9,421 nt of DNA from JAKVCB01 sp963578605. GTDB lineage: Bacteria > Planctomycetota > Planctomycetia > Pirellulales > Lacipirellulaceae. The notes beneath the pieces are model-generated. The model did no database searches and was not told where the DNA came from. It was given only the letters and a program-made list of their open reading frames with translations. This document shows positions 1 to 6,773 of this stretch, piece by piece (the stretch's first letter is position 1; every line of letters starts with the position of its first letter). Location of the stretch: contig CAUZEA010000162.1 in the NCBI GenBank assembly GCA_963578605.1, forward strand, positions 1 to 9,421, given 5' to 3'. Position numbers and translations under genes: made by a program.

Positions 1-48
1 CAACTTCGGGATCACCTCTTCCGGACCGTGTTTCTTACCTCGTGGCAT
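1..48 (-). CDS. IS3-family transposase OrfA, N-terminal 16 residues only
   Basis: The minus strand from 48 reads MPRGKKHGPEEVIPKL and is open to the window edge. IS3-family OrfA proteins typically begin with a short basic stretch followed by a 'ee(q)ii.kL' segment that opens the helix-turn-helix DNA-binding domain, and this matches. A strong ribosome binding site, AAGGAGG, lies about 6 bases upstream of the ATG (plus-strand 55-61), which fixes the start. Only the first 16 codons are visible, so the state of the rest of the transposase cannot be judged. In intact elements OrfA is fused to OrfB by programmed frameshifting, and the fusion carries the DDE catalytic domain. Confidence 0.7.
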   Translation of the reverse strand, partial: MPRGKKHGPEEVIPKL

Positions 49-125
49 CGCTTGCCCTCCTTGAAATGCGTCCTGACACCCCGATTGTCTATCAGGGCGT
101 GGACTCGTTTAAGGGGGCTGGGTCA
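1..125 (-). mobile_element. Left end of an IS3-like insertion sequence (IS-A), partial
   Basis: Read on the minus strand, the element begins at 125 with TGACCCAGCCCCC. It continues through a non-coding leader of about 77 bases to a Shine-Dalgarno sequence and the start of orfA at 48, then leaves the window. The terminus resembles the right terminus of IS-C at 8765 (TGACCTGCCCCC, one-base indel), as expected for imperfect inverted repeats of related IS3-family elements. The boundary at 125 is supported independently: the neighbouring propeller gene loses similarity to its paralogue exactly there and runs into a stop inside the IS. The other end and any target duplication lie outside the window. 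Confidence 0.75.
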
Positions 126-1638
126 CGGCGTCGTTCATCACGAACCGCAATCGCACCGGTTGACCAGCCACAGGGGTCAGGTCACCCTGTTCCTTCCACG
201 TGACAATACGATCAATTCGATCGCCGTAGATTTCCGGGCAATCATCCAACGAAAACCCCTCAAGTGGCCGGCCCTGGGCATCTTGAATTTCGACGCGAAT
301 ACCACCCGCGCCGGACGTGGAGAAATTCATCGTGAGCTGGCTGCCCGTAAACGTGAGCGGACGCGTGACGAATTCCCCCCCGGCGGCCGGGGCATTCACC
401 GACACGAAACCGTCCAGACGATACGTATAGCGCCGCAGGTGCGATGTTCTGCCACTGTAGTAACCTTCGATGGAGTAGATCGAAAGTTCATTCGGAACAC
501 CGGGCGTGTCGGAGGCGGTTTCTACGACACCGCCACCCACCATGTTGTTGCAGTGGCCGCCCCAGCGATAATGTTCTGGACGCGGGACCTTCTCGCCTCT
601 ACGGAGCACTCGCTCTGTTCGCCCAACTTGTGGCCCCGGACGGAGCGCAGCTTCCGGCCATCGTTTCCAATGGAACCCGTCGCGACTGGTCATGAACATG
701 ATGTCCGAGACCTCTGACCAAACGTGAGTATTCTCGGGAGCAGCACGACTGACGAGGTAACGCAGCGGAAAGCCCACGAACAGTTGGGGGGCTCGGTGAT
801 AGATGACAATCGCCGGGTCGTACATCTCGGCCTTGGGCGAATCGCCGTAATCAAGCAGCTCTTTGGGGGCCCAGGAAAGGGCATCCGCACTGGTCGTCGT
901 GCTGATCCCACGGTAGCCGTCCGAAAAGCGGTATCCCTTGTTCAGTCCACGGGCGACGTCGCGATAAAAGGATACGTATCGCTGGCGAAACGCGTCCCAC
1001 AAGATGATGTTGCGGGCATCAAACTGGCCGTCCGTAATAACTCGGTGCTGCTTGACCGACCAATGGATCCCGTCGGGCGACTTGTACAGCGTCAAACCGC
1101 CCGCCAGCTTGCCGTCCGCTTGCTTCTGATGCGCCTGGGCAACCCCCTTGTAGCGCTCGCCGGGACTGCATGCCGGATTCTCATCCAGGAAGGCCATGAA
1201 ACTGCTTGCGCCGCTGATGGACCCATCAGGTATCAGTTGGTCGGTCGGCGGCCAGACGATGTTGTTGGCAGTCGACCCTTCCCATTCGACGATGCCCAAC
1301 TCTGGCCGGGTCCAACGGATTCCATCCAGGCTTTCGGCGTAACAGACAACGGGTGGAACTGAGTTCTGGAAGACGGTAGAGGGAGGACTGAACTCTTCGT
1401 AGTTCGTGCCACGGTACCACATCTGATACTTCTCGCCATTGTGCACTATGGTATGGTAAAGGCAACAGTTTCCCTCCCGCGGCCGGTTATAGTCCATCAC
1501 CACCTCGCGCCGTTGCGGCGACTGCAATCGCAGTTCCGCGCCCTGCATCGATTCGATTAAATAGTCGTCGACGAACAGCTCACGGCGTGATCCAATGTCA
1601 ACAGGTGAGTCCGCTCGGGCAAAGTCAAAAGCCAACAC
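109..1638 (-). pseudogene. Exported glycosidase-like beta-propeller protein, 3' end cut by IS-A
   Basis: The open frame (509 codons from GTG 1638) encodes a protein of the five-bladed propeller type related in layout to GH32/GH43-like proteins. It has recurring S-x-D-G-x-x-W blade motifs near residues 103-109, 187-193 and 318-324, a weaker SADALSW copy near 250, and a conserved opening (SRRELFVDDYLIESM, 17-31). A C-terminal beta-sandwich-like part follows (about 405-504). It parallels the paralogue at 6819-8330 throughout. Two defects are visible. After Ala504 the frame enters the IS-A terminal repeat and ends VTQPP-stop, where the paralogue continues DLYAIRF. The signal peptide is encoded upstream of 1638 without a normal start codon. 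Substrate and catalytic residues are not identifiable. Whether any product is made is unknown; a protein lacking only the last beta-strand could still fold poorly or not at all. Confidence 0.75.
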
Positions 1639-1716
1639 GCAGGCACCAATGGCAAAAATCGCAAAGCTGTTGAGGGTAAGATCTCGGAGAGTTCGTGTAG
1701 TTTTATAGAGGAATTT
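1639..1716 (-). other. Start-less in-frame signal peptide region of the propeller gene
   Basis: Upstream of GTG 1638 the same frame stays open for 26 codons, back to a TGA at 1717-1719. It encodes a basic stretch (KFLYKTTRTLRDL), then a hydrophobic core (NSFAIFAIGACVLAF) leading to FARADS, a good signal-peptidase context. Starting at GTG 1638 would remove most of this. No ATG, GTG or TTG exists in frame in the 26 codons. The first bases (CTGAAAATTCCTC around 1708-1720) look like a start such as CTG/ATG-AAA-TTC with an extra A in the A run. That would be a lost start codon or a one-base frameshift. A rare ATT start (codons at 1657-1659 and 1648-1650) is the alternative. Confidence 0.55.
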
Positions 1717-2124
1717 TCAGTGTCGGGGATTTGAGGTCTTGAATTGGTTGAATATTGCCTCATCGCTGTTTAGTTCACCTGAAACTAACGTCAGCTATGG
1801 CATTAACCCACAAATTAATTGAATCACGATGGGAAGAATTTGTCGAACTGTTTCGTTCATCCCCGTCCCGTGAACCAATTCCTGCGGGCGGCAGCGCAGC
1901 CATTCCGCAGTACAATTCCAACCGCTGTTGTTCGTGCAAAGGATGAGGAAAACGTCGTCTCGGGAACCTCACCGCACGGACTCAAAATATACCCGGATCC
2001 TTTGGTTTTTACAATCAACCGTTTGCAACTGAACCAATGGCTTCCGAAATCTTGTGACACCCAGTCGGCAAGACTACAATAACTTTTTTTCTTATCCTGT
2101 TGACCAATTCGCACAAAAGGTGGT
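1717..2124. other. Intergenic region without recognised gene
   Basis: This 400-base stretch separates the minus-strand propeller gene from the plus-strand oxidoreductase remnant. Short open frames exist on both strands (for example 1819-2082 plus and 1857-2177 minus). None has a convincing ribosome binding site, a family motif or the codon pattern of the neighbouring genes. The region should contain the promoters for the two divergent directions, but I could not find a -35/-10 pair good enough to call. Confidence 0.5.
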
Positions 2125-2292
2125 GATCGATTGTATGCCTGCCGGGGCATGATCGGTTGCGGCGATGTGGTTCGCAAACGTGTTGTACAAGCGATTCAAG
2201 AGACCCCTGTCTCCGGTAACGAAGGCAGGAAAACAAACGAAGTGATCGAGCCAGCTTACCAAGCCGCGGTAGCGATTGGCCAATTTGATTAG
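2125..2292 (+). pseudogene. Miniature remnant of a Gfo/Idh/MocA-family oxidoreductase gene
   Basis: One open frame ends at TAG 2290-2292. From ATG 2149 it reads MIGCGDVVRKRVVQAIQ, the N-terminal Rossmann signature (G-x-G-x-x-x-R-K-R) typical of the Gfo/Idh/MocA NAD(P)-dependent sugar or inositol dehydrogenases. It then passes directly to VSGNEGRKTNEVIEPAYQAA, which resembles the last 25 residues of such proteins. Family members have about 330-450 residues and only about 50 are left, so the whole centre, including the catalytic EKP-type motif and the substrate domain, is missing without a frame change. The junction lies near 2195-2212. The sequence upstream of ATG 2149 is open back to a TGA at 2101-2103, but the expected leading beta-strand is degraded. 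The stop lies 20 bases before the next gene, an operon-like spacing. Assignment rests on motif recognition only. Confidence 0.5.
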
Positions 2293-2299
2293 TGAACCC

Positions 2300-2312
2300 C
2301 GTGGAGTCCACG
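2300..2312 (+). promoter_or_regulatory. Ribosome binding site inside a 13-bp palindrome
   Basis: CGTGGA-G-TCCACG is a perfect 6-bp inverted repeat with one central base, ending directly before ATG 2313. It contains GGAG (2303-2306) six bases from the ATG, which is why ATG 2313 is preferred over GTG 2292 as the start. The one-base centre makes an RNA hairpin unlikely; a protein-binding operator or chance are the remaining explanations. Confidence 0.4.
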
Positions 2313-5300
2313 ATGTATAGCCGACCATTCCAACTTGAAGAACGATTTTCACCAACCGTGAAGGTTGCCAGCCGTGTGCTCAGCTTCACCTTGGCCTTCC
2401 TCCCCATGATTGCCACCAACATGGACACCGCGGCCGAGGAGGTAGACTGGAACCGGTACGCAATCGAGGGGCGGCAGATCAGCACAAATTACTCTAACAG
2501 CTTACCAGGACGGTCGCCCTTTCCGGAAATCACGGTCACGGGGCGATCCCAAGACGAAGCCATCCGCCTGATTGACCGCTCCTATCAAGTCTATCCGACC
2601 ACCGTGAATTGGGTAGAAGGGGAAAGGGCGGAGATCATGCTCGATCTGTTACAGCAGCGTTTTGTTTCCTCGGTGGTGATGCCGATGAGCGGAAAGGCGA
2701 ACTGGGAAATGGCTGCCTCCACAGACGGCCAGACCTGGTGGCCGATCGAACCTGAGCGCTGGGTGAACATGGGACCCACCGACCGGCCCCAGGGCGCAGA
2801 GATCATGGCCGCCACTAACCTCGCCGTCGTTGCACGCTATCTGCGCATTCGTGCTACCCCGGTGGATGGTGGCCTGGCCATCCTGGAGATTTTTGTGTTC
2901 GGAGAGGAAGAAGCCGAGACCAATCGAGCGGGCAGCGTCTTTACTTCGTTTACTCCTCCCGTCGCCGGTGAGCAAACCGACTTGCGCATTGTCCTCCGCA
3001 ACTTTGGCCACGAACTGGTGAAAAATGTGAAGGCGGAACTCAGACAGGTCAAGCCCACTGAAGTTGCCCTAGGGCGTGTCACGGTCGGCGATCTGCCCCC
3101 ACAGACCGCTCGGGTGGCTATCCTCCCGTGGATACCGGGTGAGACCGAACCCCATGACATCGAGGTGCGGGCTTCCGGAGAAGGCTGGCCGGACGAGTCG
3201 GTACGGGTCACCACAATCCCTGTCGTGAACCGGCGTCTTTATTTCCCCTACTGGTCTCGAGTGGATTACCAGCATCGCACCTATGCCAATGTCAGTACAA
3301 CGGAGGAAGACTTTTGGTATTATCCGGAAACATTCCGCGGCCACTTGTTTCTGAGATTCGCCAGTGCAACCCACATGGGTGATCTTGGCTTCGACAAGTA
3401 TTATTCAGCATGGAGCAGGGGGCTACACGGGCCACTTCGACACGGAATCTCCATGGTGGAGTGGAGTTCTCCCTATCCGACAGCCCGCGATGCCCTGGAA
3501 CAACTTTACCAAAAGCGCGGGGACAGGTTCATTCTCGCCTGGCTGGCAGGTAGCCCGAGTGAGGTTTATGGCAAGACGTTTCAAAACGTGGATCTTGTAC
3601 TGCAGGAACTTTATCTTAATTACTCCGGTCACGACCGTTATCGCGAACTTCTGGACCGCAGCATCGACGGGGTCCGCAAACACGGACCCATCGATCGCTG
3701 GGGCATCGCCCTGGGCCTGCGGGGCGAAGGGCATCCCTCCACGTTCAAGCAGATCGAAAGAGAAGTCCGTTACCTGCGTTACCGCGGTCCCGAATTGCCA
3801 GGAGTCGCTTTCTATGGTTACTCCGGCAGCCTGCTTGACAAGCAGTGCGACAGTCTTTGCTACAAGTACTTCATCGCCCCTGCAGTGAGGCTGGATGAAA
3901 CATTTGAACTCCAGGGGAATTCGGTACAAGCCGTTCTCCAAAACATTGGCGGCATGAATGCGCACAACGTGAAACTGGCAGCATACGATGCAACAGAAAC
4001 CGCTCTACTGGGGACCGCAACCGTCCCGCTCCTGAAGGCCGGCGAAGAACGGGTCGTCTCCATCAAACTGGATGGATCCGGCCGCCAACCAAAGCTCCGA
4101 GTGCTGCCATCTCTCCGCTACACCGATATGAACCCGCCAACCCCAGTCGAGGCCTATCCCTCGCGGCAAGTCAGGGGCTTGCCCTTAAAGATCTGTTGGA
4201 CACCACGGGGGAGACAAGGCAAGGTTCGCGAAGGAGACAACCTGGTCTTCACAGACGTGGTACGGGGAGAAGAGCGGCATCGCCTGAACGAGCTAGAACA
4301 TCGTGGAACATGGAAACATGGGTCCTTCTATCTGGAAGGAGTGGACACGAGCCTGCTCGAACCTGGCGACTACCGGATCACCTGGACCGACGGCGCCGGC
4401 GGGACGGTCAAGGGCACGACCCCCGTCACCATCCTGGGTTCGGCCGGTGCGTTCTGGATCAGCCAGGTCAATGGCGAAACCTGGAAGGGCGACCCACAGC
4501 AAATCACCATCGACGTCGGCGATACCTTTGAAATGAGTTGGGACATGCGCGACTCGATGCTGTTGAACGGAGGAATTTACATCTCTGCACCGGGCGACGG
4601 ATTGGAAATGCCGCGGCCTGACGGAAGCTACGCGGTGGCCCGGATTCCCGACCTCATGTCCGCCCAGGTGATTAGAACCAGTGGAGAAGATCCGGTACGG
4701 CTTGGTAGCTTCACCTGGAAGGAAGATCTCGAACTGGATGACCTTTACTTCTGGCATCGCCCGAAAGTCGGCTGGCTTCGATTCGGAAATGATATCGGCG
4801 GGGCTGAACTGAAAAGAGTCGACATCTGTCAAACCCCGGGTACCTGGCGGTTGTGGATGGGAGCAGACCAACTGCCTGCTTTCCCAGTTACCCCCGTGGT
4901 GACGGTCACGGTTCGCCCAACGCAAACAGAGGACCAAGCTTCGGACTTCGCCGTTAACGTCGAGGCCCCCGATGCCATGACCACCGGTGACCTTTTGCCG
5001 TTGCGAGTCCACGTAAAGCTTCTTGACTCGCAAGATCCGAAAATTGGAATCGAAAAGGTGGAATTCTTCAAAATGGAAGCGGAAACGTCTCCACCAGACT
5101 ACAAACCCAGACTGCAACTGGATACAGTGGCAAACCCGAACCCTGCGGCAGACCAATTCACCGCGCGTTTCATGCTCTTTTCCCCCGAACCTGGAGAACA
5201 ACATTTTGGGGTAAGGGTTGTTTGTGGGGGTGTGGAGCGGTTCACGCAGTTCAAGATCGCGGTCCGCCGTAAGGTGCTCAAGACAGGGGAAAAAGGTGTC

Positions 5301-5627
5301 GTCCACCTCACCTCGAACTTGCCGGCCGGATGGTTTGACAGTTTCAACTTCCTGTATGCCATTATCGTTAGTCGGTGTACCGGGTCTCCCGATTTCGGTC
5401 CGGTAGGTGACAGCGGCGTACGGTGGATTCGGAACTTGACCGCGTTTGGCAGGACGGCTGCCGAAGAAATTGGCCGCTCCTCAAATTCTGATCTGACATC
5501 GCCCGAGTTCATAACCGAAACCACCATCGAGCCAGAGAGCGAGCCCGGACTGTACTACTACACCGTGCTCGTTACGTACATGCGCAAATCGGGGCAGTAC
5601 AAGATGATCAGTGTGCAATATGAATAG
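2313..5627 (+). CDS. Large exported multidomain protein (discoidin-like, CARDB-like, barrel-like), function unknown
   Basis: ATG 2313 gives 1104 residues; GTG 2292 would add seven residues but has no ribosome binding site. A long basic N-region and hydrophobic core (VLSFTLAFLPMIA, about 22-34) suggest Sec export. By eye the parts are: a discoidin or F5/8-type-C-like sandwich (about 75-198, with STDGQTWWPIE and the closing YLRIRATP...LEIFVFG); a CARDB-like Ig domain (about 210-300); a central mixed alpha/beta part (about 305-525, barrel-like, with DRWGIALGLRGEG and LPGVAFYGYSG); a second CARDB-like domain (about 530-605); then some 500 residues of beta-rich sequence without a recognised domain. 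A CDSLC pair near 512-516 could form a disulfide. Discoidin and CARDB domains usually mediate binding to glycans or surfaces, so a polysaccharide-associated secreted role is inferred. No catalytic pair is assignable. The frame is unbroken, unlike most neighbours. Confidence 0.85.
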   Translation: MYSRPFQLEERFSPTVKVASRVLSFTLAFLPMIATNMDTAAEEVDWNRYAIEGRQISTNYSNSLPGRSPFPEITVTGRSQDEAIRLIDRSYQVYPTTVNWVEGERAEIMLDLLQQRFVSSVVMPMSGKANWEMAASTDGQTWWPIEPERWVNMGPTDRPQGAEIMAATNLAVVARYLRIRATPVDGGLAILEIFVFGEEEAETNRAGSVFTSFTPPVAGEQTDLRIVLRNFGHELVKNVKAELRQVKPTEVALGRVTVGDLPPQTARVAILPWIPGETEPHDIEVRASGEGWPDESVRVTTIPVVNRRLYFPYWSRVDYQHRTYANVSTTEEDFWYYPETFRGHLFLRFASATHMGDLGFDKYYSAWSRGLHGPLRHGISMVEWSSPYPTARDALEQLYQKRGDRFILAWLAGSPSEVYGKTFQNVDLVLQELYLNYSGHDRYRELLDRSIDGVRKHGPIDRWGIALGLRGEGHPSTFKQIEREVRYLRYRGPELPGVAFYGYSGSLLDKQCDSLCYKYFIAPAVRLDETFELQGNSVQAVLQNIGGMNAHNVKLAAYDATETALLGTATVPLLKAGEERVVSIKLDGSGRQPKLRVLPSLRYTDMNPPTPVEAYPSRQVRGLPLKICWTPRGRQGKVREGDNLVFTDVVRGEERHRLNELEHRGTWKHGSFYLEGVDTSLLEPGDYRITWTDGAGGTVKGTTPVTILGSAGAFWISQVNGETWKGDPQQITIDVGDTFEMSWDMRDSMLLNGGIYISAPGDGLEMPRPDGSYAVARIPDLMSAQVIRTSGEDPVRLGSFTWKEDLELDDLYFWHRPKVGWLRFGNDIGGAELKRVDICQTPGTWRLWMGADQLPAFPVTPVVTVTVRPTQTEDQASDFAVNVEAPDAMTTGDLLPLRVHVKLLDSQDPKIGIEKVEFFKMEAETSPPDYKPRLQLDTVANPNPAADQFTARFMLFSPEPGEQHFGVRVVCGGVERFTQFKIAVRRKVLKTGEKGVVHLTSNLPAGWFDSFNFLYAIIVSRCTGSPDFGPVGDSGVRWIRNLTAFGRTAAEEIGRSSNSDLTSPEFITETTIEPESEPGLYYYTVLVTYMRKSGQYKMISVQYE

Positions 5628-5790
5628 GGCTGCGGAGTCCTAATACTGTCAAGTTCTTTACCAGAGTGAACCACGGCAAGTATTTGGGCCCAAAAATATC
5701 TGCCAGCCTTTCCTGTCGTCGGTAGGCCATCACTTCGGAATCCAAAAAAGTAACGGTCCATTCGGCGCCCACCCCGGATCAGCAAAGGGC

Positions 5791-6003
5791 TTAAGGTCGC
5801 TCGACAGCCACCAATACTTGCGCGGCAGCGCGGTTCCAGCCGCTGTCGGTTGCGTGGACCGTGACAAAATGGTAACCAGGTAACTCACCCCGCAGGTCCC
5901 ACACGTACGCTGGCCTGTCTGTTTGTGCGACCAGGCGGTTATCGATGAACCAACGATATTGTGTGACCTGGCGACTGACGTCCTCCCCTAAACTTACTCC
6001 AGG
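5791..6003 (-). pseudogene. C-terminal fragment (70 codons) of an exported Ig-like-domain protein
   Basis: The minus strand from 6003 to the TAA at 5793-5791 encodes 70 residues with the strand pattern of a bacterial Ig-like or PKD-like domain: QYRWFIDNRLVAQ, then PAYVWDL, then PGYHFVTVHATDSGWNRAAAQVLVAV, ending ERP-stop. The tryptophan-aspartate strand, the PGxHxVTVxATDxxxN hairpin and the closing beta-strand are characteristic of such C-terminal domains, so this frame is clearly coding in origin. Directly upstream the frame meets TAA (6006-6004), where the IS-B sequence begins. The probable 5' part of the same gene lies on the other side of IS-B at about 6259-6333. No start codon or translation signal remains, so it should be silent. 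Confidence 0.6.
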
Positions 6004-6258
6004 TTAAGTGAGAGAATCCAGTCCGGTCGGAGGCCGGAAAAGGATTCTTTGCGATGCCACAGAAGCGACACACGGTGGATCAGATTATTGCGAAATTACG
6101 CCGAGCGGATGTTGAGCCTGGTAAAGGGAAGACGGTTCCTGATACTTGCAAGGTGCTTGGGATTTCCGAACAGACGTATTACCGCCCGCGTCAGAAATAT
6201 GGAGGTATGCAGCCGGAGATGGCGAAGGAACTGAAAGCCCTTCAAAAAGAGAATGCTC
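6004..6258 (+). mobile_element. 5' fragment of an IS3-family element (IS-B), right part deleted
   Basis: The fragment begins at about 6004-6009 (TGAGAGAATCC is the likely terminus) and contains a 45-base leader with a strong hairpin and an OrfA gene. It stops abruptly in codon 68 of OrfA, at about 6258. OrfB and the right terminus are absent. Both edges abut pieces of one minus-strand orientation gene, so the element probably inserted there and a later deletion removed its right side plus host coding sequence. Its OrfA differs clearly from that of IS-A, so it is a separate IS type. The exact ends are uncertain by several bases. Confidence 0.65.
6013..6048 (+). promoter_or_regulatory. Leader hairpin of IS-B covering the orfA ribosome binding site
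   Basis: AGAATCC (6013-6019) pairs with GGATTCT (6042-6048), and inside it TCCGG (6022-6026) pairs with CCGGA (6034-6038). The only Shine-Dalgarno-like bases for orfA, AAAGGA at 6039-6044, lie partly in the distal arm, six bases or more before ATG 6054. Hairpins of this kind in IS leaders are known to reduce translation of transposase from outside transcripts; that role is inferred here. Confidence 0.5.
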
Positions 6259-6263
6259 ACTGA
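6054..6263 (+). pseudogene. IS3-family transposase OrfA, truncated (IS-B)
   Basis: The 69-residue frame begins MPQKRHTVDQIIAKL and shows the OrfA helix-turn-helix: GKGKTVPDTCKVLGISEQTYYR followed by RQKYGGM, then the start of the leucine-zipper helix (ELKALQKENA). It matches IS3-family OrfA in order and spacing, but family members are near 90-100 residues and continue KENARLKKL. Here the frame ends KENAH-stop at the deletion junction near 6258. The usual tryptophan in YYRWR is proline (YYRPR), which should break the recognition region, so the copy had probably decayed by point mutation as well. No OrfB follows, so it cannot transpose by itself. Confidence 0.8.
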
Positions 6264-6333
6264 TAGCGATTTCAATTCCCACAAAGGCGGTTCCTACAAA
6301 AACCGCCAAGACCATAAGAATTGTCCTGTTCAT
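6259..6333 (-). pseudogene. Signal-peptide fragment of the gene interrupted by IS-B
   Basis: ATG 6333 on the minus strand begins MNRTILMVLAVFVGTAFVG followed by IEIAIS, a textbook short basic start plus hydrophobic core. It runs into IS-B sequence after about 25 codons, beyond which the frame has no protein-like features. A weak TGGGA lies 10 bases upstream of the ATG. It has the same strand and order as the Ig-like C-terminal fragment at 5791-6003, so the two are best read as the beginning and end of one former gene whose middle is lost. That they belong together is inference; a fused product is not possible through IS-B. Confidence 0.5.
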
Positions 6334-6657
6334 GAAATCGTATCCCAATGTGAATTTAAAAGCGAACTAAGGAGTTGCGTTTATTGCCACCTGGCAAAAA
6401 AAAAACCACTGTCGTCCTGGGCACGTTTAGGCACAGACCGATAGGGGTCTTTCTTTTGCATCCAAAATGTGGCGAAACATTAGCTTTCTCTCCTTTTTAC
6501 CCAATTACCAACCCGTTCTCGTCCACAGCAAAGGCAACCCGCTCCGCTTGGCCATCCTTCCCATACGGTACGACGCGGGCGGCTCACCCGAGGTTCGCCC
6601 TCCAGACTCGCAAACGATGCGGTAATCACGAAATGTTCGTGGAGCCATCAAGCAGAT
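6334..6657. other. Intergenic region with a possible 3' gene remnant, no intact gene
   Basis: Contents: an A10 run at 6396-6405 preceded by the small palindrome TTGCCA-CC-TGGCAA (6384-6397); a terminator-like hairpin at 6435-6457; and on the minus strand from about 6580 to the TAA at 6499-6497 a short frame ending YGKDGQAERVAFAVDENG plus four residues, which looks like the tail of a decayed exported protein. The last item is weak because the upstream frame is closed within ten codons. Nothing else was recognised. Confidence 0.4.
6435..6457 (+). terminator. Weak rho-independent terminator-like hairpin
   Basis: AGACC (6435-6439) pairs with GGTCT (6446-6450) across a six-base loop and is followed by TTCTTTT. 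The five-pair stem is short. It would end plus-strand transcripts coming out of the IS-B fragment. Confidence 0.3.
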
Positions 6658-6673
6658 ACGGTCTCCAGACCGT
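6658..6673. repeat. Perfect 7-bp palindrome ACGGTCT-CC-AGACCGT
   Basis: An inverted repeat with a two-base centre, followed by TTTGTGT. It has the same layout (stem-CC-stem) as GTTT-CC-AAAC at 6734-6743, and both sit upstream of a copy of the 18-bp direct repeat. This suggests two diverged units of one repetitive extragenic palindrome. Such palindromes are frequent in planctomycete intergenic DNA by recollection; the genome was not searched. Confidence 0.5.
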
Positions 6674-6690
6674 TTTGTGTCCAAATGTCA

Positions 6691-6773
6691 GGCGCAGGGC
6701 CGGTGGGGAGCAATTCGTGAGGCGTGGCATGTAGTTTCCAAACCCTGCTTCCACCGGCGCAGGGCCGGTGGGG
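6691..6773 (+). repeat. 18-bp direct repeat, two copies 65 bp apart
   Basis: GGCGCAGGGCCGGTGGGG occurs identically at 6691-6708 and 6756-6773. The second copy is the distal part of a strong hairpin (6751-6771). The first copy lacks the matching CCACC arm. The repeat lies between a broken gene and the 3' end of the second propeller gene. Confidence 0.75.

Noticed and set aside
724..1362. 212-codon open frame on the plus strand
   Set aside because: It lies fully opposite the propeller gene, whose protein has clear family motifs and a close paralogue; the plus-strand translation has none.
1819..2082. 87-codon open frame on the plus strand
   Set aside because: TTG start, no ribosome binding site, no motif; treated as chance in an intergenic stretch.
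2100..2130. TTGACC as a possible -35 box before the oxidoreductase remnant
   Set aside because: No acceptable -10 hexamer at 16-18 bases.
4293..5306. 337-codon open frame on the minus strand
   Set aside because: It is antisense to the 1104-residue gene, has no start signal and a composition typical of a reversed reading of GC-rich coding DNA.
5628..5790. Minus-strand stretches reading protein-like in more than one frame (for example FLDSEVMAYRRQERLADIFG)
   Set aside because: Each is under 50 codons, is closed by stops, has no start or ribosome binding site, and matches no family I recognise. It could be an old gene remnant but cannot be supported.
6384..6405. TTGCCA-CC-TGGCAA followed by ten A as a terminator
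   Set aside because: The run is A, not T, on the strand where it follows the stem; on the other strand the T run precedes the stem.
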